Source: RGEC01 sp964475595 (GTDB lineage: Bacteria > Bacteroidota > Bacteroidia > NS11-12g > UBA955). From it: a stretch of 64,000 bases of DNA. The notes beneath the pieces are model-generated. The model did no database searches. It saw only the letters and a program-made list of their open reading frames with translations, and was not told the origin of the DNA. The position numbers and the translations under genes were made by a program. The stretch covers positions 124,001 through 188,000 of the forward strand of contig CAYYXG010000003.1 of assembly GCA_964475595.1 (NCBI GenBank). The letters are read 5' to 3'. Shown piece by piece: positions 1 to 8,143 of this stretch. Position 1 is the first letter of the stretch. Every line of letters begins with the position of its first letter.

Positions 1-310
1 CTACAATCATGATGCTTCCCCGTAATGCCGCTCCCTGCTTCTTGAATTCCTGCGTTTTTAAATACTCCAGATCAATGTGATCGGCTTTAAAACTGTACTT
101 CCCCCTTTCAATTCTGTGGGTTTTTACTCCAAGACTGCGAAGCAATTCAATCAATTTTAGCACATCCCTTATTTCGGGAATATTCTCAATAATTACCTCT
201 TCTTCGGTAAGTAAAACGGCACATAAAACCTGTAGCGCTTCGTTCTTGGCTCCTTGTGGTGTTAATTCACCTTTGAGTTTGTGTCCACCCTCAATTTTAA
301 AAACTTCCAT
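1..310 (-). CDS. murA: UDP-N-acetylglucosamine 1-carboxyvinyltransferase, N-terminal part (runs off window)
   Basis: The first 103 codons of MurA, which transfers enolpyruvate from PEP to UDP-GlcNAc in the first committed step of peptidoglycan synthesis in the cytoplasm. The ATG is at 310. The N-terminus (MEVFKIEGGHKLKGEL, then QGAKNEALQ) carries the family's conserved opening with the substrate-binding Lys/Asn of the KNE segment, and RGSIMIV near the window edge matches the family. The gene continues past base 1. It starts 3 bases after the stop of the DUF4290 gene, so the two are probably co-transcribed. Confidence 0.93.
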   Translation of the reverse strand, partial: MEVFKIEGGHKLKGELTPQGAKNEALQVLCAVLLTEEEVIIENIPEIRDVLKLIELLRSLGVKTHRIERGKYSFKADHIDLEYLKTQEFKKQGAALRGSIMIV

Positions 311-312
311 AA

Positions 313-981
313 TCAGTGCCTGCGGAATCCTCCGTTATTTCTATTAAATCTGCCTTTCTTTTGTCCCCCCCGCTTGAAGAATTTGCGCTGCTGGTTACCT
401 CCCTGATTGAACTGAGCAGGACTATTATCAGGAGATACAACGATATCCTGGCCTTCAGGAGTTAATTTGCCTTTGGATAAAATTTTCAAATGTTCCGCAA
501 TTACATCATTGCTTAGATTTTCATTGTTCCAGCTTTTGCAACTGTTGTACATGAATGATGCAATCAGATTGACCAAATCTTGCTTTAGTTCGCCATTTTC
601 CATTTCGCCCACTTTGTCAACCATATTTTGAAGGTTGCGACCATAGAACCTAAACTTGATTTTAGAATCAAAATAGGGGATATGAGCGGGTTTTTTGGCT
701 TTGTCTTCTCGGGTGGGAATGGGATATGGACAATCCACATCCAGATTGAAATCAGCAATCTGAAATAAATGCCCCCATAACTTTTCCCTGTAATTACTCT
801 GCTGCTTCAATTCCGGATTTAGGCTTGCCATAATGTTGACAAGACTATTAGCCCATCGGGTTCTATTCTCTTTATTGGGTATGGATTTGATATGTTTTAC
901 ATATTCCTGAATTTGCCGACCATATTCGGAAATAATCAGATGCTCACGTTGTGTGTTGTAATCTTCCTGAAGGGTAATCAT
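313..981 (-). CDS. DUF4290 domain protein with basic Gly/Arg-rich tail
   Basis: A 222-residue cytoplasmic protein with no signal peptide or membrane segment. The body matches the DUF4290 family, found in Bacteroidota and often next to murA as here; its function is unknown. The last 30 residues are strikingly basic and rich in Gly, Arg, Asn and Phe (KRGGQKKGRFNRNNGGFRRH), like RGG-type RNA-binding tails. The tail's role is inference. ATG at 981. Confidence 0.85.
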   Translation of the reverse strand: MITLQEDYNTQREHLIISEYGRQIQEYVKHIKSIPNKENRTRWANSLVNIMASLNPELKQQSNYREKLWGHLFQIADFNLDVDCPYPIPTREDKAKKPAHIPYFDSKIKFRFYGRNLQNMVDKVGEMENGELKQDLVNLIASFMYNSCKSWNNENLSNDVIAEHLKILSKGKLTPEGQDIVVSPDNSPAQFNQGGNQQRKFFKRGGQKKGRFNRNNGGFRRH

Positions 982-989
982 TTGAAATT

Positions 990-1024
990 TAAAAAATAAA
1001 AGGCCTCAGTTAGGAAGCCTTTTA
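990..1024 (-). terminator. Rho-independent terminator of the lipoprotein gene
   Basis: Perfect inverted repeat TAAAAGGC (997-1004) / GCCTTTTA (1017-1024). On the minus strand it is followed by a T-rich run. It sits 17 bases past the stop of the 1041-1673 gene and before the start of the DUF4290 gene, separating the two transcripts. Confidence 0.7.
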
Positions 1025-1040
1025 TAAAGATTCATATTGC

Positions 1041-1673
1041 TTAATACCAGTAGGGTTCAGTGTTAAGGTTTTTCAGTTGCATAGACCATGACTTACCTGC
1101 AGAGTCTACCCCCTTGAAACCTACATTTTTTTCCTTCAATTTGGTTATTGTCCAAAATTTAGCATTAGCGTGAAACCCATTTCCATTTCCATTAGCAGGT
1201 TCAGTAGAATAGGAGCGCTCGGGACCAATAATAATATGCTCGTGTTTTTTATCAAAACTCCAGTAACCTCTGGCTCCTAAAGCTTTTAAGGGTATAGGCA
1301 TTTTTCTTCCATAATCGCCTATGTTTTTGGGATGCCACATAGAAGGGCCTGAATTATTGAGATTGTGGTTGGTTCCGTGAGATGTTCCGTAATATTTAAT
1401 GCCATTATTGGGGTCAACCGTGTAACGAACCCACTCAACAGAATAGGAACCGGTACGGGTCATTTCAAAAATGATGCTGAATGTATCCTGGCGGCTGTTT
1501 ACGGAATCTGTTACATTTTGTCCATCATAAATAAACTGATCAACAATCCATTCATTCGCAATTCTGTCTCTTTTTGAACGGAATGAAATACCGGGCCCAT
1601 CTTCATATTTGCAACCAGCAATTACAACTGTCAACGCTATTGCAGCAATAAATATATGTTTTAGATTTTGCAT
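1041..1673 (-). CDS. Hypothetical lipoprotein
   Basis: About 210 residues. The N-terminus MQNLKHIFIAAIALTVVIAGC is a typical lipoprotein signal peptide with lipobox VIAGC, so the mature protein is probably anchored in a periplasm-facing or surface membrane. I recognise no domain. The body is Trp/Tyr-rich, as in beta-strand proteins. An upstream TTG at 1685 is in frame, but it lies inside the -7 promoter element, so the ATG at 1673 is chosen. It appears monocistronic, with its own promoter and terminator. Confidence 0.75.
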   Translation of the reverse strand: MQNLKHIFIAAIALTVVIAGCKYEDGPGISFRSKRDRIANEWIVDQFIYDGQNVTDSVNSRQDTFSIIFEMTRTGSYSVEWVRYTVDPNNGIKYYGTSHGTNHNLNNSGPSMWHPKNIGDYGRKMPIPLKALGARGYWSFDKKHEHIIIGPERSYSTEPANGNGNGFHANAKFWTITKLKEKNVGFKGVDSAGKSWSMQLKNLNTEPYWY

Positions 1674-1682
1674 ATTATTCAA

Positions 1683-1715
1683 CAAAAATAATGGAGGTGT
1701 TTGTATTAATGCAAA
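1683..1715 (-). promoter_or_regulatory. Bacteroidota promoter of the lipoprotein gene
   Basis: On the minus strand TTTG (1712-1715) is followed by 21 nt and TATTTTTG (1683-1690), matching the Bacteroidota -33/-7 consensus. Only 9 nt separate the -7 element from the ATG at 1673. Confidence 0.65.
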
Positions 1716-1763
1716 TCTGATGTCATGTTTTTAATAAATGTCTATGTTTTTAGTCATTGCGAT

Positions 1764-4016
1764 TTAAAAATGCGCGGAAATACTTGCCAGAAAGCATCTG
1801 CCATCAGCGGGCAGCAGGCCGGGTCCCGGGTAGCCCCCGGCTCTTCTGGTAGCATAGCGTGTGTCGCTTATGTTGTTAACAGACAGTTTTAATGCCACTT
1901 GTCTGTAAACAGGAATATTCAATGTGCAATCCCAAACCGTATAGCCGGTTATTTTGCCGCTTTGCCCATTTGACGAAGGGATTTCAGTATTCTGTGCATC
2001 GGTGAAAAATGATGATACATAGCTGCCCTGAACATTAAGCTGAACTTTTTGATATTGTATTCCCCAACCAAAACGCAGAATGTGTCTGGGCGCATTTTCT
2101 ACCCGTTTTCCTTTCAATGAGGATTCTGTAATCACATTGTTATTAACTGATGTAACAGGGAAATGATTGTATGTTGCATTATTCTGTGCATATGAAACAT
2201 ATATGGGCATTTTCCACTTTTCTATTGCCAATATTTCCATAACATCTGTTTCAATCAATGCTTCTACCCCCCAGGTACTACTACTACCCACATTGGTTCT
2301 GAAGTTATACGTATTATTGGTGCTATCCAGTCTGCTGAGACTTGCTATTCGATTGTTGTATTGCAAATAGTAGCCGCCGATGTCAATCCGAACAAATTTG
2401 GCGATGTTGCCACGTATTCCGAAATCAGCATTGTAACCGGAGGCATCACGCAGGTTAGGGTCAATAACATCGGTGGTGTTGTTTTGTATCAGATCTGAAA
2501 ATAATACCGGTCTGTATGCATGTGAATAATTGGCATAGATTTCAGTATTGGGCAGCAAGTGATATTCTATACCAATTCCCGGCAATACCATTTGCCTGGT
2601 GCGTTTTTCCGGATTTGTCATTATTTCCTGTCCGGATGAACCAAATTTTACCCTGCCTTGGGCACTGGAGATAATGTTTTCAAAGCGAATGCCCGGTATT
2701 ATCAGCCATTTTTTCCCCAATCGAAAAACATTTTCCAGATAGCCGGCTATATTATGGGTTTGGAAGTTAAATGCTGTCGGAAAACCTTCGGAATTGACCG
2801 AAAAATCAGCTTTTGAATCTTTGCTTCCTACCCCTTTTTGCCATCTGTCTGTTATGCCATCATAATAACGCAAACCAGCGGTAAACGTATGAGCGCCAGC
2901 CCCTAATGTGTAATCTTTCAAAAAAGATACTTCCATTCCATAGTTGCTGTATTTGTCACGAGCAACTTCACGCGCTGCATATTCGCCGGTGATAGAAGAA
3001 ATTGTGTCCGGTGTAGTGGCAGATTTCATAAATCCTACACTTTTTCTATCGCCATACAAATAAAAAGCCCTGGCCTGAATGCGGGTTTTTTCGTTAATAT
3101 CCCAGTTAAATTTAAGCGCACTTACATACCAGGGAATATTCATCCAGTTGCGGCTTCTTAAGCTGGTTTGGGCGTTTTTTTCAAAGCCAGCATCCGTAAG
3201 TCCACCGGGCTGTTGACTAAGCATGGTGTATGCAGTTTGTTCGGCAGTTATATGGATGTTGGGTTTAATCTTCCATGTAAGTGTACCAAATACAGTTCTG
3301 GTTTGGAAATGACTGTTTTCGCGCCATCCATTTCCCTGTCTCTGATCAAAAAAGACATAATAATGAATATTTTTAGTTTGACCACCAATGGCATTGTAGG
3401 TATTGAATAAACCATAACTGCCCATTGCTTGCTGGGTTTCAATCTCTACGGGCTTTTTAGTTTCGCTGCCATCTTTTAGCACATAATTGACCATTCCCCC
3501 GAACTGTGGTCCATATTGCAATGCGCCTGCACCCCTCACTACCTGAATTTTTTGCACGGCATTCATAGGTGGACTGTAATACGCTTCGGGATATCCAAAG
3601 GGATCAGAGGCAATGTCATATCCGTTTTGACGCGTATTAAATTCCCAGCTTCGGTTAGGGCTTAGACCACGGGCAGCTATTCCAATCTGAATTCCGGATG
3701 GGTCACTTTCCCAAATATGGATGCCGGGAACCTTGGCCAAAATCTGCCGCATATTGTTGTTCACAACAATGGCATTCAGGTTTTTTAAAATGATTAAACT
3801 GTTCTTTTTACCGGCGTATATCTGCGTACCTACAATTTCAGGCAGTTGCATGGCATCCCGATTTTTGGCCATGCCTACAACATTTACATCGGGCAAATAT
3901 TGGATGGGCTTGGTACTATCTTCCGTCACTGCCCCAAAGTTTTGTCCGATTTGAATGTTTAAGCTTAAAAGAATTAGGCCCCTTAAGATGCCCGCTCGAT
4001 GTAATTTCACCTTCAT
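1764..4016 (-). CDS. TonB-dependent outer-membrane receptor, FecA-like
   Basis: About 750 residues, normal for a TonB-dependent receptor. The sequence shows a signal peptide (MKVKLHRAGILRGLILLSLN), a plug domain (LPDVNVVG; QILAKVPGIHIWESDPSGIQIGIAARG; VQKIQVVRGAGALQYG), then a long beta-barrel ending in aromatic Phe (SISAHF), as the BAM machinery requires. The plug is closest to Fe(III)-dicitrate receptors (FecA), so ferric-siderophore or citrate uptake is the likely role; the substrate is inference. The in-frame TTG at 4037 lies in the promoter element, so the ATG at 4016 is chosen. Two palindromic operators sit directly upstream, consistent with metal-dependent repression. Confidence 0.88.
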   Translation of the reverse strand: MKVKLHRAGILRGLILLSLNIQIGQNFGAVTEDSTKPIQYLPDVNVVGMAKNRDAMQLPEIVGTQIYAGKKNSLIILKNLNAIVVNNNMRQILAKVPGIHIWESDPSGIQIGIAARGLSPNRSWEFNTRQNGYDIASDPFGYPEAYYSPPMNAVQKIQVVRGAGALQYGPQFGGMVNYVLKDGSETKKPVEIETQQAMGSYGLFNTYNAIGGQTKNIHYYVFFDQRQGNGWRENSHFQTRTVFGTLTWKIKPNIHITAEQTAYTMLSQQPGGLTDAGFEKNAQTSLRSRNWMNIPWYVSALKFNWDINEKTRIQARAFYLYGDRKSVGFMKSATTPDTISSITGEYAAREVARDKYSNYGMEVSFLKDYTLGAGAHTFTAGLRYYDGITDRWQKGVGSKDSKADFSVNSEGFPTAFNFQTHNIAGYLENVFRLGKKWLIIPGIRFENIISSAQGRVKFGSSGQEIMTNPEKRTRQMVLPGIGIEYHLLPNTEIYANYSHAYRPVLFSDLIQNNTTDVIDPNLRDASGYNADFGIRGNIAKFVRIDIGGYYLQYNNRIASLSRLDSTNNTYNFRTNVGSSSTWGVEALIETDVMEILAIEKWKMPIYVSYAQNNATYNHFPVTSVNNNVITESSLKGKRVENAPRHILRFGWGIQYQKVQLNVQGSYVSSFFTDAQNTEIPSSNGQSGKITGYTVWDCTLNIPVYRQVALKLSVNNISDTRYATRRAGGYPGPGLLPADGRCFLASISAHF

Positions 4017-4034
4017 TCTGCTCAATTGTAATGG

Positions 4035-4066
4035 CAAAACAAGAGTTTATTTAGAAAGATTCCAAA
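4035..4066 (-). promoter_or_regulatory. Promoter of the TonB-dependent receptor
   Basis: Minus strand: TTTG (4063-4066), 20-nt spacer, TTGTTTTG (4035-4042), one mismatch to TAnnTTTG. The -33 element lies inside the 4049-4067 palindrome, so a bound repressor would block it. Confidence 0.55.
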
Positions 4067-4103
4067 TAGTGTGGATAATTTATTTAGAAAGGTTCTAAAT
4101 AAA
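4046..4103. promoter_or_regulatory. Tandem palindromic operators upstream of the TonB receptor
   Basis: Two copies of ATTTAGAA-N3-TTCYAAAT, at 4049-4067 (one mismatch) and 4082-4100 (perfect). The second extends to a perfect palindrome at 4079-4103 with 11-bp arms TTTATTTAGAA and spacer AGG. The centres are 33 bp apart, about three helical turns. The symmetry resembles DtxR/Fur-type metal repressor sites; which regulator binds is unknown. Confidence 0.6.
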
Positions 4104-4104
4104 G

Positions 4105-5205
4105 TTAATAAAGTCGATTTTTCCAGTTGGTTTTGAAAGGTAGCAGGCTGAAAACAGCGGTACATATTGTATGAACAGAGAGAAATCCTTCATACATCAA
4201 TAATTGTAACACAGATGGTCTATGCTCATCTAGATATTTATATATACTTATGATTTGAAGGGTTTGTAGCAGCCATTTTATTGTCCAAATGCAAAATCCC
4301 ATCATTGGATTGATAAATAGGATAACAGGGAGCAGAAAATAGAATAGTCCAAATATTCCAAACAGTATCCACCAGTACCATGGCAGTTCCTTACCTCCGG
4401 TAAGCCAACGTTTTCTTTGATGTAGCAAATTGAAAAAGCCCGAAATGGGCGCAGAATAAGCGGTAACTTCGGGTTGCATAACATTATTCCATCTCCAACC
4501 TTTTTTGCAGATTTCACTGTAAAGTTTATAATCCTCGGTAATTGAAAATTGGATTGCACTGTAACCTCCTGTCTCATGATATGCTTTTGCACGCACAATC
4601 ATATTATTGCCAACTGCTGTTGCCGGTACTCCATTGTATGAAATAATGTTCAACATGCCCATAAAATAGGCCCAGTCTATTTCTTGCATCATGGAGCCGG
4701 TATTTTCTCCTTTTACCAGGGTAGTGCCACTGCAAACGCCCATATCGGGCTTCATGCTGCGAATCATGAATTTTGCCCAGGTTGGTTTTACCATGATGTC
4801 AGCATCGGTAATGAGATAAAAAGTTCCGTTCGCATGTTTTTCAAGTTGTGACATTACCCTGGCTTTGGCCTTAAGTCCCAAATCATCTTCGATAATATCT
4901 ACAACCTTGATGTGCGAATGTTTTGAGGCATATTCATGCAGAATGAAACCCGTTTGATCGGTACTCTGATCATTCCCACATACAATGTGCAGTTTCTCTT
5001 TAGGGTAATCCAGGTTTAAGAGTGAGTCAAGACAATGCCTGATGTTGGCTTCTTCATTTCGTGCAGCAATGAGGATGCTGATTTCCGGCCATGATTCCGG
5101 TTCGGGAAGGTAGTGGTGTTTATACTTAAAAAGCGTAATTAACTGCCAAAGTTGGATGGCTATGTAAACCCAAGTGATGCCCAGTAAAAAATAATAAGCA
5201 ATCAT
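4105..5205 (-). CDS. Family 2 glycosyltransferase, membrane-associated
   Basis: 366 residues. Layout: an N-terminal membrane segment, a GT-A domain starting PEISILIAARNEE with the metal-binding DAD motif (ITDADIMV), an acceptor-site ED (SITEDYKLY) and the QRKRW signature of processive-type GT2 enzymes, then three C-terminal membrane segments. It probably transfers a sugar to a lipid or growing polysaccharide at the inner membrane. It overlaps the upstream deacetylase by 4 nt (5202-5205). The GT2-plus-deacetylase pairing recalls PgaC/PgaB-type systems, but the acceptor is not known. Confidence 0.85.
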   Translation of the reverse strand: MIAYYFLLGITWVYIAIQLWQLITLFKYKHHYLPEPESWPEISILIAARNEEANIRHCLDSLLNLDYPKEKLHIVCGNDQSTDQTGFILHEYASKHSHIKVVDIIEDDLGLKAKARVMSQLEKHANGTFYLITDADIMVKPTWAKFMIRSMKPDMGVCSGTTLVKGENTGSMMQEIDWAYFMGMLNIISYNGVPATAVGNNMIVRAKAYHETGGYSAIQFSITEDYKLYSEICKKGWRWNNVMQPEVTAYSAPISGFFNLLHQRKRWLTGGKELPWYWWILFGIFGLFYFLLPVILFINPMMGFCIWTIKWLLQTLQIISIYKYLDEHRPSVLQLLMYEGFLSVHTICTAVFSLLPFKTNWKNRLY

Positions 5206-5816
5206 TCTAGTATTTTCATTTCAAAACCATGCCTGGTAAGAAATTCCAGATATCGTGGCAATAGGAATTTTAAGTTCTCATAGGCTTTTTCGCTATCATG
5301 AAAAACCACAATACTGCCATTTGCAGAATGTTTTATCAGTTTTTTAAGCGATTGTTCCCGGTCCAGATTTGGATCGTAATCACAACTGAGCAAACTCCAC
5401 ATCACAATCTTAAATCCCATTTTCCGCAATTTGTTTGCCTGCGAATAACGAATTCTGCCGTAGGGCGGACGAAACAGGTTGCCCGGCAGCCACTCAGTTG
5501 CTTTGTTAACATTATCAATATAGGTTTGATCAGAATATTGCCAGCCTTTGAGGTGGTTATACGTATGGTTGCCAATTTCATGACCATGCTCCCGGATCAA
5601 TTGCACGATGTTGGGGTACTTTTGGGCGTTTTCTCCTACACAAAAAAAGGTTGCTTTGGCATGAAAACGCACCAACGTCTCAATTACCCATGGAGTAATT
5701 TCCGGATGGGGACCATCATCAAACGTTAGGTATATCGTTTTGTGGTTCTTGCTGCCTTGCCATATCCATTGAGGAAATAATTTAGGTAGCAGGGCCGGAA
5801 TTTTGAAAATGTGCAT
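5202..5816 (-). CDS. Polysaccharide deacetylase (NodB family)
   Basis: 204 residues. It shows the NodB motifs: TFDDGP with the catalytic and metal Asp, GNHTYNH with the two metal His, RPPYG, and a late VFHDS with the catalytic His. It removes N-acetyl groups from amino sugars. No clear signal peptide is present (MHIFKIPALLPKLFPQWIWQ), so it may act on a cytoplasmic or membrane-proximal substrate made with the coupled glycosyltransferase. ATG at 5816; the stop overlaps the next start by 4 nt, giving translational coupling. Confidence 0.85.
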   Translation of the reverse strand: MHIFKIPALLPKLFPQWIWQGSKNHKTIYLTFDDGPHPEITPWVIETLVRFHAKATFFCVGENAQKYPNIVQLIREHGHEIGNHTYNHLKGWQYSDQTYIDNVNKATEWLPGNLFRPPYGRIRYSQANKLRKMGFKIVMWSLLSCDYDPNLDREQSLKKLIKHSANGSIVVFHDSEKAYENLKFLLPRYLEFLTRHGFEMKILE

Positions 5817-5838
5817 TGGCAGGACAAAATGAAGTCTT

Positions 5839-5860
5839 TTTTAGAAATAATCCAAATGTA
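5839..5860. promoter_or_regulatory. Operator-like motif between deacetylase and kmo, with deacetylase -7 element
   Basis: Bases 5839-5857 match the 4049-4067 operator of the TonB receptor at 16 of 19 positions. The site overlaps the minus-strand TACATTTG (5853-5860), a perfect -7 element for the deacetylase/glycosyltransferase pair, and lies near the -33 zone of kmo. Its arms are imperfect, so regulator binding is inference. Confidence 0.4.
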
Positions 5861-5868
5861 CTTATGCT

Positions 5869-5876
5869 TAATTTTG
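5869..5876 (+). promoter_or_regulatory. -7 element TAATTTTG of kmo
   Basis: A perfect TAnnTTTG element only 4 nt before the ATG at 5881, so transcription should begin at or next to the start codon. No clear -33 TTTG is seen. Confidence 0.5.
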
Positions 5877-5880
5877 CCGC

Positions 5881-7215
5881 ATGGCTGAAAAGGTTACACT
5901 AGTTGGTGGCGGTTTGTCTGGCGGTTTACTGGCAGTATTTCTAGCCCGCAAGGGTTACGATGTTCATGTTTACGAGCGCAGACCTGATATGCGTCAGGGG
6001 AATTACCTAGGTGGCAGAAGTATTAACCTTGCACTGTCTACTCGCGGTATACGAGGTTTGGAGAAAGCCGGTATTGATAAAGATATACTGGATATTGCGA
6101 TACCCATGACCGGCAGAATGATGCATGATCGTGCAGGCAATCTGGCATACCAACCCTATGGTAAAGAGGGTCAGGCCATTTATTCAATTTCCCGTGGGGC
6201 ATTGAATATCCGACTGCTGCAGCTGGCTGATGCATTCCCTAATATCCACATGTATTTCGATCATAAATGCACGTTTTGTGATCCTGAAACAGGCATAACC
6301 CGTTATGTAGATACAAACGGGACTGCTGTAGAAGATCAGGCAGACATCGTGATTGGAACAGATGGCGCTTACAGCGCTGTTCGCGATTCATTCATGACAA
6401 GTCGGTTCAATTATTCACAAACCTATGAAGCCCATGGCTACAAAGAACTGGAGATTACACCCGATGAAAATGGTGAATTTCGCTTACAGAAAAATTCTTT
6501 GCATATTTGGCCCAGAAGCAGTTTTATGATGATTGCACTGCCTAATCCGGGCGGGAATTTTACGTGCACATTGTTTATGCCCTGGGAGGGAGAAAATAGC
6601 TTTGCTTCACTCAATACACCTGAATCGGTAATGACTTTCTTTAAAAAAGAATTCGGTGATGCCGTAGCTATGATGCCGGGATTATTGGATGATTTTTTTG
6701 GAAATCCTACCGGAAACTTAGCTACCATGAGGTGTTATCCCTGGGTGAAGCATAGAGCAGCTTTGCTGGGTGATTCTGCCCATGCCATCATCCCATTTTA
6801 TGGGCAGGGTATGAACTGCTGCTTTGAAGATTGTATTGTATTGGATGAATTGATTGATGAACATAATGGCCAATGGCCTACCGTGTTGGATGAGTACCAA
6901 AAGTCACGCAAACCCAATGCTGATGCAATTGCCAGTCTCGCCATACAGAATTTTGTGGAAATGCGCGACTTGGTGGGTACAGAGGCATTCCTGCATCGAA
7001 AACATGTAGAACATGATCTTACCGAGCTATATCCTGATTTGTTTAAAAGTCAGTATGAACTGACCACATTCCATACCACACCCTACCGTTACGCATTCGA
7101 TATGGGGGCTAAAAATGATCGCTTGCTGAATTATATTATTGACGGAAAGCTGGAAGAAAAACTGGCGGACAGATCTTTCATGGAGCCCCTGATTCAGCAG
7201 ATGCTGGCGGATTAA
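5881..7215 (+). CDS. kmo: Kynurenine 3-monooxygenase
   Basis: 444 residues, typical length. It is a FAD/NADPH enzyme that hydroxylates L-kynurenine to 3-hydroxykynurenine in tryptophan breakdown or de novo NAD synthesis. Visible: FAD Rossmann motif GGGLSG (residues 9-14) followed by YERR (31-34); R46-S-INLALSTRG; VIGTDGAYSAVR (157-168); and the second FAD motif GDSAHAIIPFYGQGMN (297-312), highly characteristic of KMO. No other kynurenine-pathway gene is nearby. The 3' end overlaps the converging gene by 38 bp. Confidence 0.95.
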   Translation: MAEKVTLVGGGLSGGLLAVFLARKGYDVHVYERRPDMRQGNYLGGRSINLALSTRGIRGLEKAGIDKDILDIAIPMTGRMMHDRAGNLAYQPYGKEGQAIYSISRGALNIRLLQLADAFPNIHMYFDHKCTFCDPETGITRYVDTNGTAVEDQADIVIGTDGAYSAVRDSFMTSRFNYSQTYEAHGYKELEITPDENGEFRLQKNSLHIWPRSSFMMIALPNPGGNFTCTLFMPWEGENSFASLNTPESVMTFFKKEFGDAVAMMPGLLDDFFGNPTGNLATMRCYPWVKHRAALLGDSAHAIIPFYGQGMNCCFEDCIVLDELIDEHNGQWPTVLDEYQKSRKPNADAIASLAIQNFVEMRDLVGTEAFLHRKHVEHDLTELYPDLFKSQYELTTFHTTPYRYAFDMGAKNDRLLNYIIDGKLEEKLADRSFMEPLIQQMLAD

Positions 7216-7897
7216 GTTTTACTTTTTTGAACAGTAAGAAAATTCCGTAAACCGCCACAAAATGCAATAGCCCGGCTAACTCTAATCCTATAATATACCA
7301 AGGCCATTCACCCATAATAAACGGGTTGTCCGCAATGGGCCTTTCGCTGAGATACATATAATTTCCTCCGGTCAGATAATTGGCAATCCCTACGAAAGCC
7401 AGCACTGGCTGGGTGAATAGCCAAACTTTTAACCAGCTGTTTTTTCTGAGTTTCATTCCGTAAACAACCAACGAGAAAATAGCCATGGCAAAAATGCCGG
7501 CATGTGCAATGTAATACTCGGCGTATAAAAACGGAGAAAAACCGTGGGTTAATTCCGGCGTAATGAGCGAATGAAAGGCCCCGGGTAGCCCCCAGTATAC
7601 CAGCAGTTCAAATAAATCTTGCGCGGGTTTGAAATGAATGAGCCCTGCAATAATGACGCTGATAGAACATAAATGCAATGGTAAAGCGCTGTGTAGTTGC
7701 CATTTTCCATTGCTGAAAAGGTAGCAATGCTGAACAATGATAATCAGCAAAATAAAAGCTCCTATGGCTTTTCCGGTAGTTGTTTTTATCTGCTGAGATT
7801 TATCCTTGACAAAGTAGGGAGGAAGGGCAATGAAAGCAAGCGAAAAAATAATTCCTGCCCACCACTCATGGCTACCCGGAGAAATCGCATAGTGCAT
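7178..7897 (-). CDS. TIGR02206/YwaF-type integral membrane protein
   Basis: 239 residues with about six hydrophobic segments. The layout, including LPLHLCSISVI and the ITPELTHGFSPF and EYYIAHAGI segments, matches the YwaF/TIGR02206 family of unknown function. Start at ATG 7897. Its last 12 codons overlap the converging end of kmo. No function can be assigned beyond the membrane location. Confidence 0.75.
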   Translation of the reverse strand: MHYAISPGSHEWWAGIIFSLAFIALPPYFVKDKSQQIKTTTGKAIGAFILLIIIVQHCYLFSNGKWQLHSALPLHLCSISVIIAGLIHFKPAQDLFELLVYWGLPGAFHSLITPELTHGFSPFLYAEYYIAHAGIFAMAIFSLVVYGMKLRKNSWLKVWLFTQPVLAFVGIANYLTGGNYMYLSERPIADNPFIMGEWPWYIIGLELAGLLHFVAVYGIFLLFKKVKLNPPASAESGAP

Positions 7898-7945
7898 GCA
7901 CGCAATAAATGTCTAAACGATGATTTAAACAACTTTGATTATGCG

Positions 7946-8137
7946 TTAATCCCGATTTTTTTTCTGCTTTGCCCTAACCATTGAATCCACATAACGCGGG
8001 TTGTAATCGGTGCGGTAACCGCCTTTGCGCAGGGATTTTCGGCCTTTGAGTTTGTATTGGTATATAACATAGCCGGTACCCAGAATGATGGCAACGAATA
8101 CTACCAAGGCAATAATCTTGTGCGATTTTTTCTGCAT
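7946..8137 (-). CDS. Small single-pass membrane protein
   Basis: 63 residues: a basic N-terminus (MQKKSHK), one hydrophobic segment (IIALVVFVAIILGTGYVIY), then a basic tail predicted to face the cytoplasm. It lies 6 nt after the stop of the Ldh-family gene and is probably in that operon. Not recognised. Confidence 0.6.
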   Translation of the reverse strand: MQKKSHKIIALVVFVAIILGTGYVIYQYKLKGRKSLRKGGYRTDYNPRYVDSMVRAKQKKNRD

Positions 8138-8143
8138 GGATTA

